Positions 14,659 to 21,441 of a stretch of 21,441 bases of DNA are shown here, one piece after another. The notes under the pieces are model-generated. The model saw nothing but the letters and a program-made list of their open reading frames with translations. It was not told the DNA's origin and searched no databases. Each line of letters starts with the position of its first letter. Positions within the stretch are counted from its first letter, which is position 1. The stretch lies in assembly GCA_002437725.1 (NCBI GenBank), contig DJRF01000023.1, positions 1 to 21,441 of the forward strand, read 5' to 3'. This DNA is from Treponema sp. UBA6367 (GTDB lineage: Bacteria; Spirochaetota; Spirochaetia; Treponematales; Treponemataceae). The translations under genes and the position numbers were made by a program.

Positions 14659-16398
14659 CTAATCTTCCATCATTTCTTTAGAAAGTTCCATTATCATATT
14701 ATAAATGGCGTTTCCTCCTGGAACCATAGGAAGAACCATTTCATCTTTGTCTACCTTAGCATCAATCACACAAGGTTTGCAACTTTTAAACGCTTCTGTA
14801 AAAACTTTCTCAAATTCTTTTGCGTTTGAAGCTCTGTAACCTTTTATGCCGTAAGACTGGGCGAGCAAAACCCAATCTGGTCCAAAATCCAAAGTAGTTT
14901 GACTAAATCTTTTTCCGTAGAAAAGGCGTTGCCACATGCGAACATTTCCCAGTGCATTGTTATTTTCCACGACTATTACAATTGGAAGATTGTAGTGAGA
15001 AATTGTTGCCAACTCGTTGCAGTTCATGCGGAAAGAACCGTCACCTGCAATGTGAACAACGCGTGCGTTTGGATTTGCAACTTGAATTCCAATTGCAGCT
15101 CCTGTTCCAAATCCCATAGTTCCAAGCCCCCCAGAAGTAATAAACGTGCGAGGATTTTTAAAAGGATAAAACTGAGCCGTCCACATCTGGTGCTGACCTA
15201 CTTCAGTCGTAATAAAAGTGTCATCTCCTGCAACTTTGTTTACACATTCACATATAAACTTAGGATTTATTGAATCTTTTGGATTTTTGTCATAGCAAGA
15301 AGGATACTCTTTTTTCCAATCCTGAATTTTTTTATTCCATTCTGCATGGCTTTTTTTAGAAATCATTGGAGTAAGCTTTTTTAAGACTTGCTTTACGTCG
15401 CCTATAATACTTGCGCTTGTTGCAATGTTTTTATTTATTTCAGCTGGATCAATATCAATTTGAAGAATTTTCGCATTGACTGCAAACTTGGAAGCATCGC
15501 TAAGAACTCTATCGCTAAAACGGGCGCCTATAGCAATAACAAGGTCGCTTTCAGTTATCGCCATATTGCTAGCTCTTGTGCCATGCATGCCAACCATCCA
15601 AGTACACAAAGGATGATTAGATGGAAAACAGTCACGAGCCATAAGGCTTTCGCTTACAGGTATACCGGCTTTTTCGGCAAAATCTAAAAGCTCTTTTTCT
15701 GCATTGCTGATTTTTACCCCGCCGCCAGCATAAATTATAGGACGTTCACAACTTTCTATAAGCTCGCACGCTTTTTGCAATTGCTCTAATTTTGGTTCTG
15801 GAACAGTTAGTGTTCTTCTTACATTTGGATGCGTTATTACCAAATCTGATATATTTCCAGGATTTTTTAAAGGTTCAAATTCACACATATTTGAAGGAGC
15901 TGTTACATCTTTTAGAATATCTATTAAGACAGGTCCTGGTCTTCCAGTTTTTGCGATTATAAAAGCTTCTCGAATTGTTTGAGCGAGGTTATTTATATCG
16001 GAAACAAGAAAATTATGTTTTGTAATAGGCATTGTAACACCAGTTATGTCTATTTCTTGAAAAGAATCTTTTCCAAGCAGTGATTTGCCAACATTGCAAG
16101 TGATTGCCACTAATGGAACGGAATCCATATAAGCGGTCGCAATTCCTGTTACAAGGTTTGTCGCGCCAGGACCGCTAGTTGCCATGCAAACACCAACTTT
16201 CCCGGTAGAACGAGCATAACCGTCAGCAGCATGGCAAGCTCCCTGCTCGTGCGCTGTTAAATAATGAGTTATTCTGTTCGAGTTTTTGTATAACTCATCG
16301 TAAATATTTAGTATACAGCCACCAGGATAGCCAAAGACCTTATTAACTCCTTGTTCTAATAGACATTCAATTACAATTTGAGAACCATTTAATAACAT
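14659..16398 (-). CDS. ilvB: Acetolactate synthase, large (catalytic) subunit
   Basis: This thiamine-diphosphate enzyme condenses two pyruvates to 2-acetolactate, or pyruvate with 2-oxobutyrate, the first common step of valine/leucine/isoleucine synthesis. The 579-residue protein shows the cofactor-activating Glu-51 in TAHEQGACHAADGYAR, the KVFGYPGGCILNIYDEL opening, the central FAD-type domain (IGARFSDRV), and the ThDP motif starting GDGSFRMNCNELATI with the distal NNN. Upstream AGGA about 8 nt from the ATG is shared with the end of a small gene 12 nt away. No regulatory subunit (ilvN) is in the window. Confidence 0.96.
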   Translation of the reverse strand: MLLNGSQIVIECLLEQGVNKVFGYPGGCILNIYDELYKNSNRITHYLTAHEQGACHAADGYARSTGKVGVCMATSGPGATNLVTGIATAYMDSVPLVAITCNVGKSLLGKDSFQEIDITGVTMPITKHNFLVSDINNLAQTIREAFIIAKTGRPGPVLIDILKDVTAPSNMCEFEPLKNPGNISDLVITHPNVRRTLTVPEPKLEQLQKACELIESCERPIIYAGGGVKISNAEKELLDFAEKAGIPVSESLMARDCFPSNHPLCTWMVGMHGTRASNMAITESDLVIAIGARFSDRVLSDASKFAVNAKILQIDIDPAEINKNIATSASIIGDVKQVLKKLTPMISKKSHAEWNKKIQDWKKEYPSCYDKNPKDSINPKFICECVNKVAGDDTFITTEVGQHQMWTAQFYPFKNPRTFITSGGLGTMGFGTGAAIGIQVANPNARVVHIAGDGSFRMNCNELATISHYNLPIVIVVENNNALGNVRMWQRLFYGKRFSQTTLDFGPDWVLLAQSYGIKGYRASNAKEFEKVFTEAFKSCKPCVIDAKVDKDEMVLPMVPGGNAIYNMIMELSKEMMED

Positions 16399-16410
16399 AA
16401 CAATTCCTAT

Positions 16411-16590
16411 TTAGTTTTTTTTATTTTCGGCAGCATTTTTTTCAGCTACCCACTGCGCTTTTTGGCAATATTCTACAAAAATTTTTTTATTTTCTTCATT
16501 TGCTTTTAAAATAGAATAATTGGCATAGTTTTCTATAAGCCAGTTATCGTATTCAGTCCAATCTGAAAATTCTTTTTTTATTATTTCCAT
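16411..16590 (-). CDS. Small 59-residue protein upstream of ilvB
   Basis: This reading frame runs from ATG at 16590 to TAA at 16411-16413. GGAAA stands 7 nt before the start. The product is hydrophilic and probably helical, with several aromatic residues (DWTEYDNWLIENYANYS, later EYCQKAQWVAEKNAAE). It has no signal peptide or membrane segment and resembles no family I know. Its stop lies 12 nt before the ilvB start, with the ilvB ribosome site in the gap, so it is likely cotranslated. It is not an ilvN: that family has an ACT domain of at least 70-80 residues. A leader-peptide role is unlikely because branched-chain codons are not clustered. Confidence 0.65.
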   Translation of the reverse strand: MEIIKKEFSDWTEYDNWLIENYANYSILKANEENKKIFVEYCQKAQWVAEKNAAENKKN

Positions 16591-16606
16591 AAAATTTCCA
16601 TAAAAC

Positions 16607-16632
16607 CTACTGCAACATCGCTCCTTTGTCTG
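16607..16632 (-). repeat. Degenerate second copy of the ilvD 3' end
   Basis: These 26 bases match 16690-16715, the last codons and stop of ilvD, at 24 positions. Read on the minus strand they encode DKGAMLQ and a stop, against DKGAILQ and a stop in ilvD. The same frame continues upstream as VSSRRLRP, against LVSSA in ilvD, so about 50 nt are related. It looks like the tail of a lost ilvD copy. Confidence 0.65.
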
Positions 16633-16654
16633 GTCGCAGCCTACGGCTACTTAC

Positions 16655-16678
16655 CGAGTTTATCTTTCGATAAACTCG
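16655..16678. repeat. Perfect 10-bp hairpin between ilvD and its 3' remnant
   Basis: cgagtttatc (16655-16664) and gataaactcg (16669-16678) are perfect complements around a 4-base loop. No T-run follows on either strand. A second small stem (16636-16641 with 16645-16650, one G-T pair) lies beside it. It may be a small palindromic repeat or part of the recombination junction. Confidence 0.55.
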
Positions 16679-16689
16679 CAAAACACTAG

Positions 16690-18381
16690 CTACTGCAATA
16701 TCGCGCCTTTGTCTGCGCTGCTTACGAGCTTAGCATAGCGAGCCAGATAGCCGGTTTTTACTTTTGGCTCAGGGGCAACCCATTTTGCCTTGCGCGCGGC
16801 AAGCTCCTCGTCGCTTACTTCAAGATGGATTTTATAGTTGTTTATATCCAAAGTAATTTTGTCGCCTTCCTGAACAAGCGCAATCGGACCGCCGACAGCC
16901 GCTTCAGGCGAACAGTGTCCAAGAGAAGCGCCGCGTGTAGCGCCGCTGAAACGCCCGTCGGTGATAAGCGCAACCTGCTTGTCCAAGCCCTGGCCTGCAA
17001 GAGCCGCTGTAACCGCAAGCATCTCGCGCATTCCTGGACCACCTTTCGGTCCTTCGTAGCGGATTACAACAACATCGCCCGGCTTAATTTGGGACTTCTG
17101 GACAGCTTCCATCGCCTCGCTTTCATCGTTGAACACGCGCGCAGGTCCTGTGTGGTGCATAAGCTCAGGAGCGCAGGCTGAACGTTTTACAACTGTTCCG
17201 TTCGGGGCAAGATTTCCGAACAGAATCGCAATTCCGCCGTTGTCGCTGAACGGATTTTCAATCGGGCGAAGAATTTCAGGATTGCGGTTTTTAACGCCGG
17301 CAATATTTTCCGCGATTGTTTTTCCTGTGGCGGTAATCAAAGAGGTATTTATAAGGTTCTTTTTTGCAAGCTCTGCCAAAACCGCCTGAACACCGCCCGC
17401 ATCATCCAGCTCGCACATAAAAGTGTGGCCTGCAGGAGCCAAGTGGCAAAGATTTGGAGTCCGCTCAGAAATTTTATTAACCTCGTGCAAGTCAATGTCA
17501 ATTCCAGCCTCGTGCGCAATGGCCGGAACGTGCAGCATTGTGTTGGAAGAGCAGCCGAGCGCCATGTCCGCAGTCAACGCATTGCGGAAATTTTCAGCCG
17601 TCATCATCGCCCGGGCGGTAATTCCTTTTTTATACAAATTCATAACAGCCATACCAGCGTGCTTTGCAAGCGCGATTCTTTCGCCAGTTACGGCAGGAAT
17701 TGTTCCGTTTCCAGGAAGTCCAAGCCCCAAAACTTCAGTAAGGCAGTTCATTGAGTTCGCGGTGAACATTCCAGAGCAAGCTCCGCAGCCCGGACAAGCG
17801 CGGTGCTCCATTTCCTTAAGCTGCTCCTCGGTGATTTTTCCGACCGCAAGACCGCCGACAGCCTCGAACATATCAGTCAAAGAAAGATTTTTTCCGCTGT
17901 ACGGATTCGATTTGTCATTTTCAGGAAGATGTCCCGGCATCATCGGACCGCCGGAAACAAAAACGGTCGGCAAGTCAAGGCGCGCGGCAGCCATCAGCAT
18001 TCCTGGAACAATCTTGTCGCAGTTCGGAATCATAACAAGAGCGTCAAACTGGTGAGCTTTTGCAATACATTCAACGCTGTCGGCAATAAGCTCGCGTGTT
18101 ACAAGCGAATATTTCATTCCCTCGTGTCCCATCGCAATTCCATCACAGACGCCAATCGCAGGAAATTCAATCGGAGTTCCGCCAGCCATTCTAACGCCAG
18201 TCTTAACAGCCTCCGCAATCCGGTCAAGCTCAATATGCCCCGGAATAAGTTCATTTTTTGCGCAGATAACACCAACCAGCGGCTGATTCAATTCCTCATC
18301 AGTATAACCAGAAGCATAAAAAAGGGAACGGTGCGGCGCGCGGGCAACACCCTTACAAGCATTATCACTTTTTTTTGACAT
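16690..18381 (-). CDS. ilvD: Dihydroxy-acid dehydratase
   Basis: IlvD dehydrates 2,3-dihydroxy-isovalerate and -methylvalerate to the 2-oxo acids of valine and isoleucine synthesis, using an Fe-S cluster. The 563-residue protein has the expected length and motifs: DGIAMGHEGMKYSL, IPNCDKIVPGM (Cys-121), CPGCGACSGMFTANSMNCL (Cys-202), with Cys-40 or Cys-79 as candidate third ligand, and GRFSGATRGASLGHCSPEA near the C-terminus. GAGG precedes the ATG. Two 60-base stretches counted by hand (from 16921 and 17521) are 62-63% G+C, against 35% in a stretch of argH, so its composition is unlike its neighbours. The AT-rich 78 nt upstream may hold a promoter, but no clean pair of hexamers is visible. Confidence 0.98.
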   Translation of the reverse strand: MSKKSDNACKGVARAPHRSLFYASGYTDEELNQPLVGVICAKNELIPGHIELDRIAEAVKTGVRMAGGTPIEFPAIGVCDGIAMGHEGMKYSLVTRELIADSVECIAKAHQFDALVMIPNCDKIVPGMLMAAARLDLPTVFVSGGPMMPGHLPENDKSNPYSGKNLSLTDMFEAVGGLAVGKITEEQLKEMEHRACPGCGACSGMFTANSMNCLTEVLGLGLPGNGTIPAVTGERIALAKHAGMAVMNLYKKGITARAMMTAENFRNALTADMALGCSSNTMLHVPAIAHEAGIDIDLHEVNKISERTPNLCHLAPAGHTFMCELDDAGGVQAVLAELAKKNLINTSLITATGKTIAENIAGVKNRNPEILRPIENPFSDNGGIAILFGNLAPNGTVVKRSACAPELMHHTGPARVFNDESEAMEAVQKSQIKPGDVVVIRYEGPKGGPGMREMLAVTAALAGQGLDKQVALITDGRFSGATRGASLGHCSPEAAVGGPIALVQEGDKITLDINNYKIHLEVSDEELAARKAKWVAPEPKVKTGYLARYAKLVSSADKGAILQ

Positions 18382-18459
18382 ATTATAACCTCACCACAAA
18401 AAAAACAGGAGTCAACATCATTGTTTTTAATTATATTAAATTTATTAATTACCAATATA

Positions 18460-20055
18460 CTATTTTATCTTGTCTTGAACAAGAAGCTTTAAACACTCTG
18501 CATTTGGATTCTTTGAATCCTTTAATTGCTGCTCAAGACTTTCCTTAGTGTAGCCAATTCCAAGACAATCTAAAAAGTCGCGGGTATTGTCATCTAAAAG
18601 AGAAAGATAATCTGCGCTTACCGCATAGACTACATCTCTGTTCATCATAAACATTGAAAGCTGATTTCTAAACTTTCTTGTATCAATTCTTGTTCCATAA
18701 AAGAAATAAATGCTCGTAAAGGAATGTATCTTTGCAAGGCGATTACAGCAGTTTATCAACGAAGCTGAAAACTTTTTACCAAGCTTTGTGTCGCAAAGAG
18801 TTTGAGTGAACACATAAAGAATTCTTTTTTTATCTGCAGCAATGCCTGTATTCTTTTGCTCTACTTTTTGAGACTCAAAGAAGATGTTGTTCATAATCGC
18901 GTTGTCATCTTCTTCTGAATTTTTACATTCAAAAGACTTTTGTGAATCTTGCAAGTTATTCTCAGTTTCATTCGCAGCAGCAATTTCTTCTGAAGGCTGA
19001 TTTTGTTCAATTGATTCTTGAGTTTCTTGAAGATTTTGCTCCATTTTAACCTGTTCATTTATAGAACCATCGCTTTGCTCAAGCTTTGAAGATTCAATTT
19101 CCTGTTCAGATGCCTCTGGAATATCTGCAATAGAAAAATCGTCTGAGCCAAAGGAATTTTGACCTAGTATTTCTGCCAACTTTTCGTTCATGCTATTGTT
19201 TTCTTCATTCATATTTTTATCCTCTTTTTTTGATGCAAGTTCATTTTCTCTATCCGAATATATTTGCGGATTCGTATTATTTTCAGAAACTTCAGCAGAA
19301 TCTGACAACGAAGACAATTCTTCTTTTGAAGCAAAAAGAACTACATCGTCATCGCTTTCGTCCTGTAATTCATTATAATCTATTATTGAAGGATTTTCAT
19401 CTTCTCCAAGTTCTTTAAATGAAGGAATGTATTCTTTTTCTTTTAAAGGAACTTCGAAAACTGCTGTTTTAGTTCCATCTTGTTCTATTTTATATAAAAC
19501 TGAAAATTTTTCATCAGTGCAAAAAGTCTTATTGTCTTCTGAAATGCGGATATGACTCAGACTTGGACAATTTTCAACTGCGTCTTGCTCAAAAACTTTT
19601 AAATCCGCAGGAAGAACTATAGACTTTAGAGAGAAACAATCTTTTATCGAGCCACAACAAATTTTCTCTACGGAATCTGGAATAACTAAAGATGTAATAC
19701 TTGAACAGCCTGCAATAACGCCTTGCAAAAGAACTTTTATTCCATATCTAAAGGGAATTTCTTTTAATGAAGAGCATCCGTAAAAAAGATATGATGAAAA
19801 ACCGTGTAAATTCAAAGGCAAATGTATTTTTAAAAGCTTTTTGCAATTATAAAACGCAGCATTTCCAATAGAATTTACAGTATCTGGAAGTTCTATATAA
19901 GTTAAGTCAGAATCTGCAAACGCTTCGTCCTGTATATTTTCAACACCATAAGGAACAATTCCTTTAAACTCATCTGATTCGTGATTAATTCCAATAAGCG
20001 TTTTTAAATCTTTTGAATAAATAAGTCCGTTCTTTTTTGTGGCATTGCTTTCCAT
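18460..20055 (-). CDS. BspA-type leucine-rich-repeat protein with unrecognised C-terminal domain
   Basis: From ATG at 20055 the product is 531 residues. Residues ~30-190 hold about five BspA-type LRR_5 repeats (AFADSDLTYIELPDTVNSIG, AAFYNCKKLLKIHLP, GCSSITSLVIPDSVEKI and so on). Residues ~210-400 form a very acidic, Ser/Asn/Gln/Glu-rich linker. The last ~120 (KKRILYVFTQTLCDTKLG to the end) form a compact domain I do not recognise. There is no signal peptide, so unlike most BspA proteins it is probably cytoplasmic. The frame stays open to 20223, but that part needs a TTG start and reads like translated repeat DNA. A promoter 8 nt before 20055 supports the shorter form. Function unknown. Confidence 0.8.
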   Translation of the reverse strand: MESNATKKNGLIYSKDLKTLIGINHESDEFKGIVPYGVENIQDEAFADSDLTYIELPDTVNSIGNAAFYNCKKLLKIHLPLNLHGFSSYLFYGCSSLKEIPFRYGIKVLLQGVIAGCSSITSLVIPDSVEKICCGSIKDCFSLKSIVLPADLKVFEQDAVENCPSLSHIRISEDNKTFCTDEKFSVLYKIEQDGTKTAVFEVPLKEKEYIPSFKELGEDENPSIIDYNELQDESDDDVVLFASKEELSSLSDSAEVSENNTNPQIYSDRENELASKKEDKNMNEENNSMNEKLAEILGQNSFGSDDFSIADIPEASEQEIESSKLEQSDGSINEQVKMEQNLQETQESIEQNQPSEEIAAANETENNLQDSQKSFECKNSEEDDNAIMNNIFFESQKVEQKNTGIAADKKRILYVFTQTLCDTKLGKKFSASLINCCNRLAKIHSFTSIYFFYGTRIDTRKFRNQLSMFMMNRDVVYAVSADYLSLLDDNTRDFLDCLGIGYTKESLEQQLKDSKNPNAECLKLLVQDKIK

Positions 20056-20062
20056 AAAGATT

Positions 20063-20091
20063 ATTCTAAAATCGTTTTTGCTATTAGGCAA
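20063..20091 (-). promoter_or_regulatory. Candidate promoter of the LRR gene
   Basis: On the minus strand TTGCCT (20091-20086) and TAGAAT (20068-20063) are 17 nt apart. Only 7 nt separate the -10 from the ATG at 20055, with no Shine-Dalgarno sequence, again suggesting a leaderless message. Confidence 0.5.
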
Positions 20092-20235
20092 GTGGAATAA
20101 GCAAAAACTATGCAATCTAGCCCATTGCCGTTTTTTAAGGCTCTTATAAACCTTGAATAAAAACTCGACTTCCGACCTATAAGCTTGAGCCCTGGAAGCC
20201 ATTGAAACTGTCAAAATCGGCAAGCACGACAGGCA

Positions 20236-20290
20236 ATGGTGACTACCCTATGCACGCAAGTTTCGGCAAGATTAGTCACCATGTTTTTTT
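20236..20290 (+). terminator. Terminator-like hairpin facing against the genes
   Basis: atggtgacta (20236-20245) is the perfect complement of tagtcaccat (20273-20282), and seven T follow on the + strand (20284-20290). The loop is long (27 bases). Both flanking genes run on the minus strand, where no T-run follows the stem. It could stop an antisense transcript entering leuB, or be part of a repeat with 20139-20191, which also folds. Confidence 0.45.
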
Positions 20291-20308
20291 ACTTCCAGGA
20301 CATCCACT

Positions 20309-21403
20309 CTATTTGTTCAAATATTCAACAACAAGTTCGCCCATCTTCTTTGTGCCAACAAGTTTTCCGGCTGCTTTTACTTCTGCAATATGAGATCCGG
20401 CAATATCACCAGTTCGCCAGCCGTCATCAAGAACAGCGTTTACTGCATTTTCAATAGCCTTTGCCTCTGTTTCAAGCTTAAAGCTGTAGCGTAAAAGCAT
20501 AGCTGCAGAAAGAATTGTAGCCAACGGATTAGCCAAATCTTTTCCTGCAATGTCCGGCGCAGAACCGTGGATTGGCTCATACAGACCAGGACCAGTTCCA
20601 TCTCCAAGAGAAGCGGAAGCCAGCATACCAATTGAACCTGTAATCTGGCTAGCTTCATCAGACATAATGTCGCCAAACATATTGCTTGTTGCGATTACGT
20701 CAAACTGCTTTGGATTTCTGACAAGCTGCATAGAAGCGTTGTCAATATATAAGTAAGAAAGCTCAACTTCCGGATAATCTTTTTTAATATCTTCTGTAAC
20801 GCGGCGCCACAACTGACTGGAATTCAAGATATTAGCCTTGTCAACAACGCAAAGCTTCTTTCTGCGGCTCATAGCGTATTCAAATCCCATTCGGACAATT
20901 CGTTCAATTTCCGGGCGTGTATATTTTTCTGTATCCCAGGCAGTATTTCCATCCGCAGAAGTTCCGCGCTCACCAAAATAAATACCACCAGTCAATTCAC
21001 GGACGATAAGAATATCAAGACCGTCGCCAACAATCTCATCTTTTAAAGGACAAGCGTCTTTCAACTGCTTCCACATTACAGCAGGACGAAGATTTGCAAA
21101 AACTTTCATTCCACCGCGAAGACCAAGCAGAGCTTTTTCAGGTCGGATTTCAGAAGGCAAGTTGTCCCACTTTGGACCACCAACAGCACCGAGCAAAGCC
21201 GCATCAGATTTCAAGCAAATATCAAGCTGATCCTGCGGGAGCGGTTTTCCGAATTTATCAATTGCGCAGCCGCCAGCCAAAACGTCAGTGTATTTCCACT
21301 TGTGGCCGTATTTTTTTGCAACAGCATCAAGCACATTTACAGCTTCTGCCACAACATCAGGACCGATTCCGTCCCCTGGAATCAAAGCAATAGTCTTTTC
21401 CAT
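20309..21403 (-). CDS. leuB: 3-isopropylmalate dehydrogenase
   Basis: LeuB oxidises and decarboxylates 3-isopropylmalate with NAD+ in leucine synthesis. The 364-residue protein has the family length and motifs: IALIPGDGIGPDVV at the N-terminus, LRGGMKVFANLRPA (substrate arginines), RELTGGIYFGERG, CVVDKANILNSSQLWR, and the metal-binding signature NMFGDIMSDEASQITGSIG, then EPIHGSAPDIAGK for NAD. AGAGG precedes the ATG. Composition (about 45% G+C in a counted stretch) is above the minus-strand average but below ilvD. leuA, leuC and leuD are not in the window; they could lie beyond its right end. Confidence 0.98.
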   Translation of the reverse strand: MEKTIALIPGDGIGPDVVAEAVNVLDAVAKKYGHKWKYTDVLAGGCAIDKFGKPLPQDQLDICLKSDAALLGAVGGPKWDNLPSEIRPEKALLGLRGGMKVFANLRPAVMWKQLKDACPLKDEIVGDGLDILIVRELTGGIYFGERGTSADGNTAWDTEKYTRPEIERIVRMGFEYAMSRRKKLCVVDKANILNSSQLWRRVTEDIKKDYPEVELSYLYIDNASMQLVRNPKQFDVIATSNMFGDIMSDEASQITGSIGMLASASLGDGTGPGLYEPIHGSAPDIAGKDLANPLATILSAAMLLRYSFKLETEAKAIENAVNAVLDDGWRTGDIAGSHIAEVKAAGKLVGTKKMGELVVEYLNK

Positions 21404-21421
21404 GTTATATACCTCTAAAAA

Positions 21422-21441
21422 GGGGATGTCCCAAAAGTATC
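21422..21441 (-). repeat. Short repeat, copy 2 (inverted partner at 89-108)
   Basis: The reverse complement of these last 20 bases equals 89-108 except for one base. It lies 18 bases upstream of the leuB start codon and is cut by the window end, so its real length is unknown. Confidence 0.5.

Noticed and set aside
16399..16690. Leader-peptide attenuator or T-box for ilvB
   Set aside because: No run of Leu/Val/Ile codons in the small gene, no terminator hairpin with T-run, and no T-box-like sequence before ilvB.
17423..18055. Long open frame (210 codons) on the + strand opposite ilvD, with others beside it
   Set aside because: It is the antisense shadow of the well-conserved, GC-rich ilvD; high G+C removes stop codons. 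The translation shows no domain and no ribosome site.
20056..20223. N-terminal extension of the LRR protein by 56 codons
   Set aside because: Requires a TTG start, has no ribosome site, and reads as translated repeat-like DNA. A promoter sits inside it, just before ATG 20055.
1..21441. CRISPR array, prophage, transposase, toxin-antitoxin or restriction system
   Set aside because: Looked for regularly spaced direct repeats and for hallmark proteins on both strands; none seen.

Overview
The window reads as chromosomal DNA of an AT-rich bacterium, most probably a Treponema-like spirochaete. This is an inference from the cytoplasmic BspA-type leucine-rich-repeat protein, the loosely matched lipobox on the binding protein, the gene order behind rplS and the general codon character. 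No rRNA or other decisive marker is present. There is no phage, transposase, CRISPR array or plasmid gene. The interest lies in small genes, leader structures and repeats.

Left part (1-5425, mostly + strand): a composite palindromic repeat (1-83) and a strong intrinsic terminator (226-266) precede a MATE-family exporter. Next come glucose-6-phosphate isomerase (pgi), behind a 17-bp AT-rich stem-loop, and a short formate/nitrite-transporter-family protein behind another long stem-loop. A bidirectional terminator separates this gene from a minus-strand tRNA-Leu(UAA). A TatD-type metal-dependent hydrolase follows and overlaps the next, convergent gene.

Middle part (5405-10450, - strand): a long ribosome/tRNA-maturation operon runs rpsP, khpA, rimM, trmD, rplS, a FliK-like protein, a free-standing FlhB C-terminal domain, yraN, a tiny FlgM-like protein, and an Asn/Arg-rich protein with a zinc-finger-like centre. 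A good promoter (TTGACT, 17 nt, TATCAT) lies in front of rpsP. The FliK-like plus FlhB-C pair behind the trmD-rplS block recalls ylqG-ylqH of Bacillus subtilis.

Right part (10453-21403, - strand): in transcription order leuB, an LRR protein with an unrecognised C-terminal domain, ilvD, a 59-codon small gene, ilvB, a DtxR/MntR-type metal regulator, argH, and a polar-amino-acid ABC importer (binding lipoprotein, permease, ATPase). These are branched-chain amino acid genes followed by an arginine gene coupled to an importer. ilvD is clearly richer in GC than its neighbours. It is followed by a second, degenerate copy of its own last codons, which looks like a scar of gene replacement or duplication. 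No ilvN, ilvC, leuA, leuCD or argG is in the window.

Recurring theme: argH, the LRR gene and tatD each lack a Shine-Dalgarno sequence and have a plausible -35/-10 promoter ending only 8-9 nt before the ATG, so their mRNAs may be leaderless.
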